From JAICND01 sp040905905 (GTDB lineage: Bacteria; Actinomycetota; Acidimicrobiia; Spongiisociales; ZC4RG35): a stretch of DNA of 64,000 bases. The number at the start of each line of letters is the position of its first letter. The first letter of the stretch is position 1. Below the pieces are notes generated by a model. It searched no databases and had not been told where the DNA came from. It worked only from the letters and a program-made list of their open reading frames with translations. A program made the translations under genes and the position numbers. This document shows, one piece after another, positions 34,792 through 43,413 of the stretch. Location of the stretch: the NCBI GenBank assembly GCA_040905905.1, contig JBBDQN010000050.1:62001-126000 (forward strand), written 5' to 3'.

Positions 34792-35651
34792 CTTGCCACA
34801 CCCCTTTGGGAGGCCGACTGAACTCGATCAGCACCTAATCTCATCAGCCACAACAGGACGCCAGCAATAGCGAAAGCGGTGAGCGAGATCACCGCTGCTT
34901 CGATCGGGGATTCCCTGAATCCGGCAACGCGAGACGTGACCAGAACCAGCCCAGCGTGGACAAGATAGGTATGCCAAGGTTTTGTCGATAGCCACGGTTT
35001 AAGCAAAAGAATGCCCATCGAGGCCCAACCGCCGATGATCGAGCCAGGCCGACCCGTGCCCGACACGGCAGTCATCCAGACAATCGGTCCCGCGATGGCG
35101 GGAGCGCACCAACCCAACTTCGGCAAACCGGCTACCGCTAGACCAGGTAATAGCCCTGACCAACTACCAAGGAACAAGCGAGCGATTCTGGTTTCCGGCA
35201 CGTTCACCCATATTGCGAAAAGTGTCAGGGCCAGGAGTAATACCGAGCTCGGTCGGTTCCCCGCCTCTTCATAACGAGTCAGGCTCCACCCAACCAAGAG
35301 AATGACCGCCAATCCCAGGGGGCGTACCCACACATCTGCTGTTTCTGAGATCCCGCCTCGATAGATCAGGATGGATGCTCCCAGAAACGCCACAATGACG
35401 GCACTGGTGCGAGAGCGCGTCCACAGAAAACCTGCGATGGCCATGGCACCAGTTCCAGCGGCGAGGCTCAGGCGCTGGCCAAGGTCAAGAAATGCGGCGG
35501 CTAGAAGGAGGCATACAGAGATGGGGCCGGCTAGGCGACTTGATAGGCCCTTCACCACAAGCGAAGTCAGCATGATCACCGATGCTCCGATTCCACAGAC
35601 GAGGCCAATCTGGAAGTCTGGGCGCGTGAAAAGATCGAAAAGGGTGTCCAA
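34788..35651 (-). CDS. Multi-pass membrane protein, unassigned
   Basis: This 287-residue protein has about nine hydrophobic segments and no recognised enzyme motif. It is the first gene of the ABC unit, and its stop overlaps the ATPase start. Short charged loops such as SLTRYEEAGNRP suggest a transporter-like or scaffold role. It may work with the exporter; this is by context only. Confidence 0.6.
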   Translation of the reverse strand: MDTLFDLFTRPDFQIGLVCGIGASVIMLTSLVVKGLSSRLAGPISVCLLLAAAFLDLGQRLSLAAGTGAMAIAGFLWTRSRTSAVIVAFLGASILIYRGGISETADVWVRPLGLAVILLVGWSLTRYEEAGNRPSSVLLLALTLFAIWVNVPETRIARLFLGSWSGLLPGLAVAGLPKLGWCAPAIAGPIVWMTAVSGTGRPGSIIGGWASMGILLLKPWLSTKPWHTYLVHAGLVLVTSRVAGFRESPIEAAVISLTAFAIAGVLLWLMRLGADRVQSASQRGVAR

Positions 35652-35895
35652 GGAGCCTCAACCTGGTGCGAAAAAGTCTAAGAGCGAGGCTAGCCGATAC
35701 CCTGGCCCATCAGAAACACCTGTTTGCACACCTCCTCCAGCTTCGGGCGCTCTCGAAGATCGGAATCGACAATGTCGTCATCGACGGCTAACTTCGCTGT
35801 CATGATCTGGCGCGGTTATTAGGCTCATCTTTTTGACGCTGTTTGTTCCCGCCACGGTGATTATGGACGATGACGTCACTCAATAAGGCCCACCA
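35652..35895. other. Intergenic region, 244 bases
   Basis: This divergent gap lies between the ABC unit and sulfotransferase 5. A few open stretches exist but none looks coding. No repeat, tRNA or clear promoter pair was recognised. Confidence 0.4.
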
Positions 35896-36585
35896 TTGCT
35901 TATATCGCATCGCTACCAGTTCATCTTCATAAAATCCCGCAAGACCGCCGGGACGTCCCTAGAGATTGCCCTGTCGATGTTCTTGGGTCCCGATGATGTC
36001 ATCACACGGATCTCACTTAGAGATGAGGAGACCCGTGAGCAACTCGGAGGGCTCGGTCCTCAGAACCGGGAAATTCCCTGGACTAAATGGGGGTCAAGGG
36101 AATGGGAAAACCGACTTCGAGGCAGATCCACCGCCTACTACAACCACTTTCCCGCCAAACGATTGCGGAGGATTCTGCCCGAACAGCAATGGGACAATTA
36201 TTTCAAGTTCACTATCGAACGTAATCCCTGGGACTTGGCGGTATCGGCGTTCTATTGGAAGTCCAGTCATTTCGAACGGCGACCGACGTTTCAAGAGTTT
36301 CTTAACTCAGAGCGAGTCAAGCAATATAGCAACTGGGCCCTGTACACGGCCAACGATCGAGTGATCGTTGACAAAGTGATCAGATATGAGAATTTGGCCG
36401 ACGAATTGCCGACTCTGGCTACTCGTATCGGATTGCCCACCGTCCCGGAGTTGCCTAACGCAAAAAGCGGTCATCGTCCTAAGGGATTACTTCATGAGCT
36501 ATACGGCGATTGGGAGCGTGAACGCGTGTCGCAAATATGGCGGCGAGAGATCGAAGCCTTCGGGTGGCAGTTTCCTGAAAGCTAG
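35896..36585 (+). CDS. Sulfotransferase 5 (Sulfotransfer_2-like)
   Basis: This 229-residue protein has FIFIKSRKTAGTSLEIAL (PAPS loop) at residues 9-26 and FTIERNPWDLAVSAFYWKS (3' site), the pattern of the carbohydrate sulfotransferase family that includes eukaryotic HNK-1 enzymes. It starts with TTG, without a strong ribosome site. The protein lacks a membrane helix, so it acts in the cytoplasm, where PAPS is. It is the fifth sulfotransferase in 18 kb. Confidence 0.82.
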   Translation: MLISHRYQFIFIKSRKTAGTSLEIALSMFLGPDDVITRISLRDEETREQLGGLGPQNREIPWTKWGSREWENRLRGRSTAYYNHFPAKRLRRILPEQQWDNYFKFTIERNPWDLAVSAFYWKSSHFERRPTFQEFLNSERVKQYSNWALYTANDRVIVDKVIRYENLADELPTLATRIGLPTVPELPNAKSGHRPKGLLHELYGDWERERVSQIWRREIEAFGWQFPES

Positions 36586-36656
36586 AGCGGTCAGATAGTC
36601 GTGGACCGATTCGAGAATGGGAACACCACCACGAAGAACCTGGTACCGGTTCGACT

Positions 36657-37601
36657 TCAGGCCTGCAGTCGTCCTTTGGTGATGTCCCAGGCGAAGCCCT
36701 TTATCTCGCGAGGATGCAGGTGATAGGCGATCAGAGTCGCCCCGGTGACCAGACGATCGATTGTGCTCATCTCTCCATGACGAAGCCCAACCTTAAAATA
36801 CTCACGCGCCTTACGGAGGTGCGGGTATCCCACGGTGCCTGACGGGTCCAGCCACCTGATCATCGTTGGTGCCGTGACCCGAACATCGTTGTATATCCGT
36901 TCAGCGAGCACCTCAGGAATGGTAAAGAACTTGCCGATGAGGCTCAGCTCCTGGAGGAGGAGATAGTTGGGGTTGGTCCCCCTGCCCTGGAGCCTGGTGG
37001 CCTCTAAAGCCTGACGGCGCATGAGACCAAAGAACGGATCACCACCAAAGCCGTTGTGTCGCCACAACAACATCTGTCGAAATCGAGCCCCGGCTGTGTC
37101 GCCATCAATCTGAAAACCCTGGCTGGGTTCGTACACGCGCAAGACATTCCCGTTGCCGTCAGTCATTCTCTCGAGCCAGTGCACCACGGAAACGTCTGGC
37201 CGTGACTCAAGGACCTGCAACGCTTGCTCCATGGCGGTGGGCTCGAGAAAGTCGTCGTGGCCGAGCCACTTGAAGAAGGAACCTCGACTCGACCTGAACA
37301 CCTTATTGAAGTTCGCTGCGGCGCCTTCGTTGCTGGAATTGCGGGAATAGCGCACCCGCTCGTCTGCCCTCGCCAGGTCCTCACAGATCTCTTGGGTGGC
37401 GTCGGTGGATGCATTGTCGGAAACGACCAGTTCAATGTTCTCCAGCGTCTGCTTGAGCACCGCTCTGATGGCGTCACCAATTTGATCTGCTCCGTTGTAC
37501 ACGGGTAGACCGATCGAGATCAGAGGACGTCGTGTCGATGTCACTGATCGATTGAATTCGGCTGCATCAACCTGGTCATTGGTTGTCGACCCCAAGCGCA
37601 T
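36657..37601 (-). CDS. GT2-family glycosyltransferase, paralogue of 26882-27841
   Basis: About 314 residues from the ATG at 37601: SIGLPVYNGADQIGDAIRAVLKQT, LVVSDNASTDATQEICEDL and WLGHDDFLEP (metal motif). Similarity to the GT2 enzyme at 26882 extends through the C-terminal region. The first ATG at 37655 would overlap the upstream methyltransferase more; 37601 is preferred and still overlaps it by 26 bases. The two genes form a minus-strand unit. Confidence 0.88.
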   Translation of the reverse strand: MRLGSTTNDQVDAAEFNRSVTSTRRPLISIGLPVYNGADQIGDAIRAVLKQTLENIELVVSDNASTDATQEICEDLARADERVRYSRNSSNEGAAANFNKVFRSSRGSFFKWLGHDDFLEPTAMEQALQVLESRPDVSVVHWLERMTDGNGNVLRVYEPSQGFQIDGDTAGARFRQMLLWRHNGFGGDPFFGLMRRQALEATRLQGRGTNPNYLLLQELSLIGKFFTIPEVLAERIYNDVRVTAPTMIRWLDPSGTVGYPHLRKAREYFKVGLRHGEMSTIDRLVTGATLIAYHLHPREIKGFAWDITKGRLQA

Positions 37602-38766
37602 GGATCTCGGGGTGCAGTTCCAGGTCGTCCAATGTTTGGCGAATCTCGGGCACATAGATTGGATTCATGACGATCACGAGATCGGGTGCGACGGTTGGAA
37701 GCGTCTCGGGACCGATCACGGGCAAGCCCGACCCAGGGAGATACTTGTTCTGTTTGAACGGGTTTATGTCGACCGCGACAGAGATCGAGTCCTCCACGTC
37801 AACCGACGCCAGAAACGCCACGGCCTTGGAGCTTGCACCCCACAAGGCGACTGTGCGACCGCTATCTGCGGCCATCGCGATCAGATCGCTCCACCCGCGA
37901 ATGGCAGTGGCTGCTGCGTCACGAAAGCGTTCAGACCTGTCAACGACCGTTCTCACCTTCGATTTGTCAAAATCGGGGTTGGGGCTGCTCACGACTGAGT
38001 CGATCAAGAGGTACTGGTCGTCGTACCCCTTCTTCAGCCGCAAGACCTCAAACCCTCTCGATCTGAACAGGTTGGCCAATGAGGGAAGGGTGAAGTATGA
38101 GCAATGTTCGTAGTAGACGTCCCAGAACGCTCCCTCCTCGAGAATTCTGTCCGTGTCTGGGATCTCGAAGAACACGACCGAGCCGGTCGTTCGGACTGCT
38201 GATTGCCGAACGAGATCGACGAATTCGCCAACGGGCTGGACATGCTCGAGGGTATGCCGGCAGCAGATCAGATCTGCCGTAAGGTCGACATGCGTGACGT
38301 TATAGAAGTCCTGGATGCCGGACACTGCGGCGTCAGCCGACAAACGCGTAGGGTCGAAGGTGGGATCGATCCCGAACCCCTTCGCATCGGCTTGGTGGCA
38401 TAGGGCTTCGAGAAATGAGGCGTCACCGCACCCGATTTCGAGTACCTCCTTGCCCTTGATGTCATAGCTGTTGATGAGGTGGTCTATGAGCTCCTGTTTG
38501 AACTGGCGGAAGCGGGGCGAGAAGTCTTGGCTTGACTCATAGGGCAGCGTGTAGTCCACAACTTCGGGCCGGAAAGACATGTTGAAAATGAATCCGCATT
38601 CCGTGCAGACGACGAGCTGAAGATCTCCCCTAGGAAAGGCTTTGGCCTCCTCCTGGGTATCCATGAGGATGAGGCTCGACAGTGGTATTCCCTTGATCTC
38701 GAAGATGGGCTGCATCGACATGCTCCCGCACGCCCAACAGCGCCCCGATTCGGCGTTTTGACTCAT
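37576..38766 (-). CDS. Sugar C-methyltransferase-type SAM methyltransferase
   Basis: About 396 residues from the ATG at 38766 (GAGGTGG upstream). An N-terminal zinc-binding CWACG...CTECG domain (Methyltransf_13), a SAM domain with EVLEIGCGDASFLEAL and ICCRHTLEHV, and a C-terminal Methyltransf_14-like domain with LWGASSKAVAFL and NPFKQNKYLPGSGLPVI. This three-part layout is that of TylC3/NovU-type NDP-hexose C-methyltransferases, so it may make a branched sugar for the glycan. It is the upstream member of a two-gene unit with the GT2 gene. Confidence 0.9.
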   Translation of the reverse strand: MSQNAESGRCWACGSMSMQPIFEIKGIPLSSLILMDTQEEAKAFPRGDLQLVVCTECGFIFNMSFRPEVVDYTLPYESSQDFSPRFRQFKQELIDHLINSYDIKGKEVLEIGCGDASFLEALCHQADAKGFGIDPTFDPTRLSADAAVSGIQDFYNVTHVDLTADLICCRHTLEHVQPVGEFVDLVRQSAVRTTGSVVFFEIPDTDRILEEGAFWDVYYEHCSYFTLPSLANLFRSRGFEVLRLKKGYDDQYLLIDSVVSSPNPDFDKSKVRTVVDRSERFRDAAATAIRGWSDLIAMAADSGRTVALWGASSKAVAFLASVDVEDSISVAVDINPFKQNKYLPGSGLPVIGPETLPTVAPDLVIVMNPIYVPEIRQTLDDLELHPEIHALGVDNQ

Positions 38767-39044
38767 CGATGCCACCTCATTCCTGACTAAACCCAAGCCC
38801 GCTGCTCCCCATCAGAACCGCCCGCCGCTCACTGAGAGTAGTCATCGCCGTACTGAAATCGACGTGCCTCCGGTCGCGACTGAAGAAACACTCCAAATGT
38901 TGCTGCCCACTTTGCCCACTCAGAGTAAGCATAGCCACCACGAGACCTGGTTCAACAGGTGATCACTGCCGGGTCCCAGGAGTGGTGGCGCGTTTTCGAT
39001 GGATGACCTCTACGGGCCCTCACAGCCCGGGTCCTGGGTCGACC
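38767..39044. other. Intergenic region, 278 bases
   Basis: It lies between the methyltransferase start and the phosphotransferase stop (both minus strand). Two short hairpins are visible: ACCTG/CAGGT (38945-38960) and CGGGC/GCCCG (39013-39029). Either could help terminate the phosphotransferase transcript, but neither has a T-run. No gene was recognised. Confidence 0.4.
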
Positions 39045-40184
39045 TCAGCCGGCAAGAGCGTTCAAAGCGACCATGGCACTGGAGAGCGATCGGGTGACTC
39101 CTTGGCCCAGGCGCTGAAACCGGTTGAAGTCGAGTCTGAGCTGGTTGGCTAGCAGTGACGCATCCCAGACAGCCCGCTCGAGGGAGCATCGCAAGAGCAG
39201 TCGTTCATGGGTTCGTACCGAAAGGTCTGGCTCCCGCCGGGCGAGGTCTTCGATTGCCCATTTAGTCACCTCCGGTGGCGCGTCCCGAAGATACGACGCA
39301 AGGTCCAAATGGGGAAGGCCTATCCCGGCCCACTCCCAATCCACGACCTTGAGCTGACCACTTTCGCCCCTCGAGTAGAAGAGATTGCCAGTGTTGTAGT
39401 CACCGTGAATTGGCCGGTAGAGCTGAGGCGTGTCAAATTCGGCGGACAGATAGCAGCCGCTCAGCCTGGACCAATCGTCCACGACCTCCCGAGCCACAGA
39501 ACTGTTGGCGGTGTCGCGGAATCGAGCGATAGCATTCTGGGCATAGTCCATGAGTTCCTGACCGAACGACCCGTCGTAGTTCAGCAGCGACTCACTTCCG
39601 TGGGTGGCGGCAGCCTCCCCCAACGCCGCGTGCAGATCATGCATGCGGAGGACACCGGGTTGCCATCCGCCAGTCCGAGGTGGCTTGCCATATTTGACCG
39701 TGAGATCCTCGAGCACGTATACGAAGGATCTCGCGCCACTACGTCGTATCACGAACAGACAATCTGCCAAATACTGACGAAGAACAGGCGCGGCTGTGCC
39801 GTAAATCCAGAATTCCGGCGCACCGGGCCGAAGCGGAAAGTCTTCCGACGCCCGATTGTGGTCTTCCGAGTAGAGAGTTGCTTTGAGGATCACCCTTTCG
39901 GTGTGTCCGCCCTCCAAGTGAAGCCAGAGGAAGGCGGCACTGGAGCCCTTCCAACTCGAAATCGGTGCATGCCAGGTGGCCGCCAGCGGCTTGCGCCACT
40001 GTCGCCGACACAGTGAGTCCAATTCCTCGGCCGTTATGACATCCGGAAGGCCCGGCTTCCTCCTGCGGCGCAGTTCAGCATCCTTCAGGAACCGTTCAAC
40101 AGGATGTGGGGTAAGCGGGTGCTCGGCCAATGCCGCTGCCCTGTTCCGGATTCGCTTCGCGACTTCGCTGGGGCTCACTCTCAT
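39045..40184 (-). CDS. APH-type phosphotransferase (aminoglycoside-phosphotransferase-like)
   Basis: This 379-residue protein has the kinase-fold motifs YRPIHGDYNTGNLFY (catalytic Asp in HGDY and Asn) and LKVVDWEWAGIG (metal Asp), near residues 265-305. The N-terminal lobe has VILKATLY. Family members phosphorylate small molecules, including sugars and choline; resistance is not implied. ATG at 40184 with AAGGTGAG upstream. It stands next to glycan genes but is transcribed alone. Confidence 0.85.
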   Translation of the reverse strand: MRVSPSEVAKRIRNRAAALAEHPLTPHPVERFLKDAELRRRRKPGLPDVITAEELDSLCRRQWRKPLAATWHAPISSWKGSSAAFLWLHLEGGHTERVILKATLYSEDHNRASEDFPLRPGAPEFWIYGTAAPVLRQYLADCLFVIRRSGARSFVYVLEDLTVKYGKPPRTGGWQPGVLRMHDLHAALGEAAATHGSESLLNYDGSFGQELMDYAQNAIARFRDTANSSVAREVVDDWSRLSGCYLSAEFDTPQLYRPIHGDYNTGNLFYSRGESGQLKVVDWEWAGIGLPHLDLASYLRDAPPEVTKWAIEDLARREPDLSVRTHERLLLRCSLERAVWDASLLANQLRLDFNRFQRLGQGVTRSLSSAMVALNALAG

Positions 40185-40352
40185 ATCGTCTCACCTTGCG
40201 GGTCCGGAGATAACGACCCTTGACTTGTCCCTACCTGCCTCGATCTCCGATATCCCTTCTTTTGATCTCGCTCACTTATACTCGCGCGACTTGGGCATGG
40301 TGGAAGGTAGGACATAACTATTCGCAAGATCTACCAGGGAGTTCCATGGGTC

Positions 40353-42077
40353 GTGGCGGCTTTTGCGCTGATCGCGGGATTTCTCGGGGTTAGGAATGCA
40401 GCTGCGTCGGGCACCGATGAAGCGCCATGGGAAGAAGACTGGGCTTCTGCCGAGGGGTTTGCGCTGGAGCGAATCGCAGTCGGCTTGGAGCTGCCTACCG
40501 CCGTGATAGTCGCTGACACACCGCTTGGTACGAGGTATCTAGTCACGGAGTTGGGTGGTGTCATAAGGGCTGTATCAGCCACCGGCGATGTCCAGGTGTT
40601 TGCGAGCGTTCTGGAGCCCGCAAGCGACGCCGAGGAGTTCTCCGAGACAGGGCTCACCGGTATCTGCCTGGACCCAGACAACCGTTATCTGTTCGTTACC
40701 TATGCCAAGCGTGATGAGAAAGGGATCTTGAGGAACTCGATCCACCGCTACGAGCTAGGCCCTCAGGGCGTCGCCGCTTCCCCTATCGCAGAAGAAGACA
40801 TATCTGGCAGGCTGCATGACTTCGCGTCTGCGCAAAGTCACCAAATCGGCGGGTGTCGGGCCCAAGACGGAAACCTTTACGTCTCCGTAGGGGATGGTTG
40901 GAACGTGGCGGCGAGCGGGGACCCCAACGTGCTCCTCGGCAAGATTTTGAGGCTCGATTACAACGGCGGGCCGGCCCCCGGAAATCCGTTGGCGGATGAC
41001 CCGGATGAGAACCGCTCCTATGTCTGGGCGTACGGGTTCAGAAATCCGTTCGGAATCGAGCTCGTCGGATCAGATGTCTTCGTGGCACACAACGGCCACG
41101 ACGTGGATGCACTCCTCAGGATCGAACCCGGAGCTGATTACCAATGGGCCGGGTCTGACGCGACCATCTCCATCAACGCCCTCAACGTCTGGGTGCCTTC
41201 AATCGGCCCCACCAATCTTGCTTACGCCGACGAGTCAGTTTCCGCCCTCGGTCCAGATTGGAATGGCGGGTTCTATGTGGGCAGCTCACACACCGAACTC
41301 GAGAACGGCCTTTCGTTCGTCCCCTACGACCCAGCCACAGGACGTGTCGACGGAGCCAGACAGTGGGCCATCCAGCATATCGATCGCCCCGGGGCCAGTG
41401 GCCCTGAGGGAAGGCCACAGCTCATTGCTGCCGTTGCCGTCGAACCCGCAGGTGTCATCTTCGCAGGTCTCTTCCCGGAGTCGGATGGAGAGACGGCCCT
41501 TTACAGGCTGCGCATCGATCCCGAGAACGAGTTGCCCAATCGAGTCGGCAAGTCGTCGGGCGTTACAGCCACCCTTGAGGAGTTCGGCTGCCTGGAGTGT
41601 CACCAACATGACGACACCGGTGGAAACGTCGGGCCGCACCTCGACCAGGTTCAGTTGGAAGAGCGACTCGAGACCGTTCTCTATTCGGCAGAATACGAAC
41701 AGGCAGTGAGGGGCATCGACGCGCTGACCGAAAGCCCATGGATCGATTTTGCAGAAGCCCGCACCGAGGTGCTCGATGCTGAGGGCAAGGACCGTCTCCT
41801 GACCTGGATCAAGTACCGGATAATGGAACCCCGGTTTGACCGCGTCGATGCGCAGATGCCCACGTTGGGGATTTCGGAAGACGATGCAGCGGCCATTGCC
41901 GATCTCCTCATCGCGGACGAGTTGCCATGGTGGAGACAACAGGCGATCTCGATATTTGGCTCACGGGAGAGTGCGAATTGGTTTATTTTGGGCGCGGCCG
42001 CAGCAACTGTGGCGGTTACAGCAGCGTTCCTGCTCTTGGGCTTTCTGCGTCGCCGAAGACGCCGCCGCATCGTCTGA
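40353..42077 (+). CDS. Sorbosone/PQQ-dehydrogenase-like propeller with cytochrome c domain and C-terminal anchor
   Basis: This 574-residue protein has an N-terminal hydrophobic export segment, a six-bladed propeller of the glucose/sorbosone dehydrogenase family (GLTGICLDPDNRYLFVTY, GKILRLDYNGG, VWAYGFRNPFGIEL), then CLECH (a CxxCH haem c site near residue 413), a downstream QMPTLG that could supply the axial Met (about 501), and a final membrane helix followed by a basic tail. It looks like a membrane-anchored outer-face dehydrogenase whose electrons pass to its own haem. The upstream frame has no ATG, GTG or TTG but continues to ATA and ATT codons that would add a basic n-region, so the true start is uncertain. 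Confidence 0.82.
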   Translation: MAAFALIAGFLGVRNAAASGTDEAPWEEDWASAEGFALERIAVGLELPTAVIVADTPLGTRYLVTELGGVIRAVSATGDVQVFASVLEPASDAEEFSETGLTGICLDPDNRYLFVTYAKRDEKGILRNSIHRYELGPQGVAASPIAEEDISGRLHDFASAQSHQIGGCRAQDGNLYVSVGDGWNVAASGDPNVLLGKILRLDYNGGPAPGNPLADDPDENRSYVWAYGFRNPFGIELVGSDVFVAHNGHDVDALLRIEPGADYQWAGSDATISINALNVWVPSIGPTNLAYADESVSALGPDWNGGFYVGSSHTELENGLSFVPYDPATGRVDGARQWAIQHIDRPGASGPEGRPQLIAAVAVEPAGVIFAGLFPESDGETALYRLRIDPENELPNRVGKSSGVTATLEEFGCLECHQHDDTGGNVGPHLDQVQLEERLETVLYSAEYEQAVRGIDALTESPWIDFAEARTEVLDAEGKDRLLTWIKYRIMEPRFDRVDAQMPTLGISEDDAAAIADLLIADELPWWRQQAISIFGSRESANWFILGAAAATVAVTAAFLLLGFLRRRRRRRIV

Positions 42078-42156
42078 AGAGCAGCTAGCCATCATGACTC
42101 CACCATTGGGGGGGAGGGCGATGTTGTGCCTCGGTGATCGTTGCGCTGCTTCTTTG

Positions 42157-43143
42157 TCAGGGAATGTCAGAGGTAACCACAACTGAAGGGTCGAGCGAGT
42201 CGTAGTAGACCACCACAACCGGCAGACCGTTCTCCCGACCAATCACGACGATCCGGCTGTACACCCGATGGCTGGTCTGTTGACGTGGATCCCAGTCGTC
42301 AAACGGCACGTTGTTAACCGAGACCTGATCGAAAGTGACCCCTGGGCTGAGTGCCACAGTCTTCTTGTAGTCCCGAACCTCCAACAAGTCGCCTCCCGCC
42401 ACGAATCGGAGGGTCGGCCGTTCGTCCGGCGCATTGGATGGCTCGTACGCTTGATCGAGGTCCGGGCAAGGGGACAGGTTGGTTCCTGAGGAGGAAACCG
42501 TTCCGTCGTAGTACCGGGACTTCTCCGTCATCGACTGATCGTTGATACGGCCATATCCCTGCTCACCGTCAAGAGTTAGGAATGTAGCCCGACCCACGAC
42601 TTGCCCGTTGCGCAGTAGAAACATCCAGGCACAGTCATAACCCACCCGCTCACCATCCGTCCACCCGACACCTGAGGTGAAGGGAAGCGATTCCAAGTAG
42701 GGGGCGTTCCACAGTTGACGGCCAGGATCACTCGCACCGAGTTGGATCATGAACTTGTCACCCGAAGGTTTGGGCCCGGTCGTGGTCGTCCCAGCCGGGG
42801 CCGTGGTCGTTGGTGCAGCCGGTGCGGTCGGTGCAACAGTCGTGGTCGGAGCCTGGCCTGTAGTGGTGGGGATTGTCGACGGGTTCGGAATAGAAGTCGA
42901 CGGGTTCTGAATGGAGGTAGTGGATCCACTCGAGACTGCGGTGGTGGCGCTTGCCGCCGTCGTGGTGGATTGGCGTAGGCGGCCCGGGGCCGTGCCGCTG
43001 TGGCCTCTGTCGTTTGAGACCTGGCGGCCAGCGACGACCGTTGACATGTCATTGTTAAGAATGAAGTTGGCTGACACCAATAACAAGCCTGCCGTGGTGA
43101 CACCGGCCAGACGACGAATCACGCCTTTGCGTGTGATATGCAT
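42157..43143 (-). CDS. Secreted protein with Thr/Pro-rich linker, function unknown
   Basis: This 328-residue protein has a basic N-terminus (MHITRKGVIRRLAG) and a hydrophobic helix (VTTAGLLLVSANFIL), then a long Ser/Thr/Pro-rich stretch at about residues 55-125 that probably spans the wall, and a C-terminal domain of about 200 residues (FMIQLGASDPGRQLWNAPYLE to the end). GGAGGGAACAA lies just before the ATG, a very good ribosome site. No known catalytic motif was seen. Confidence 0.75.
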   Translation of the reverse strand: MHITRKGVIRRLAGVTTAGLLLVSANFILNNDMSTVVAGRQVSNDRGHSGTAPGRLRQSTTTAASATTAVSSGSTTSIQNPSTSIPNPSTIPTTTGQAPTTTVAPTAPAAPTTTAPAGTTTTGPKPSGDKFMIQLGASDPGRQLWNAPYLESLPFTSGVGWTDGERVGYDCAWMFLLRNGQVVGRATFLTLDGEQGYGRINDQSMTEKSRYYDGTVSSSGTNLSPCPDLDQAYEPSNAPDERPTLRFVAGGDLLEVRDYKKTVALSPGVTFDQVSVNNVPFDDWDPRQQTSHRVYSRIVVIGRENGLPVVVVYYDSLDPSVVVTSDIP

Positions 43144-43413
43144 TTGTTCCCTCCAGACGCTCGGTCGATATCTGCTGAGCAGGATCGGCCGGGTCGTCCT
43201 CCACGTCCCTATTGGCCTAACCTAATCAGCCTTCGGCAACACTGCGAGCGCGCAGTTCCAAAGAGGTTCCTCGGCCGACGGCGGCTCGGGGTTGAGCGTT
43301 TTGCGCGAGATTTTCCGATTGTCCGGCAGATTCCCACGAAAAACACATATGTTTCCTGCCCACTAGGCTCGACCGCCCACGGATAGGTCCCACGGCCCCA
43401 CGGAAGGTCTGAA
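43144..43413. promoter_or_regulatory. Divergent intergenic region before lpd
   Basis: 270 bases between the secreted-protein gene and lpd. A GCTCGGTCGATATCTGCTGAGC imperfect dyad and an A-rich run (CACGAAAAACACATATG) are present. A TAGGCT hexamer (about 43367-43372) could be a -10 box for lpd, but no good -35 was found. GGAAGG precedes the TTG at 43414. Confidence 0.4.

Noticed and set aside
39207..40016. 269-codon plus-strand frame opposite the APH-type gene
   Set aside because: The minus strand has the HGDYNTGN and VDWEWAG motifs; the plus frame has none.
39045..40184. Aminoglycoside resistance gene
   Set aside because: The APH fold is shared by many kinases; the sequence has no close resemblance to known resistance enzymes and sits among glycan genes.
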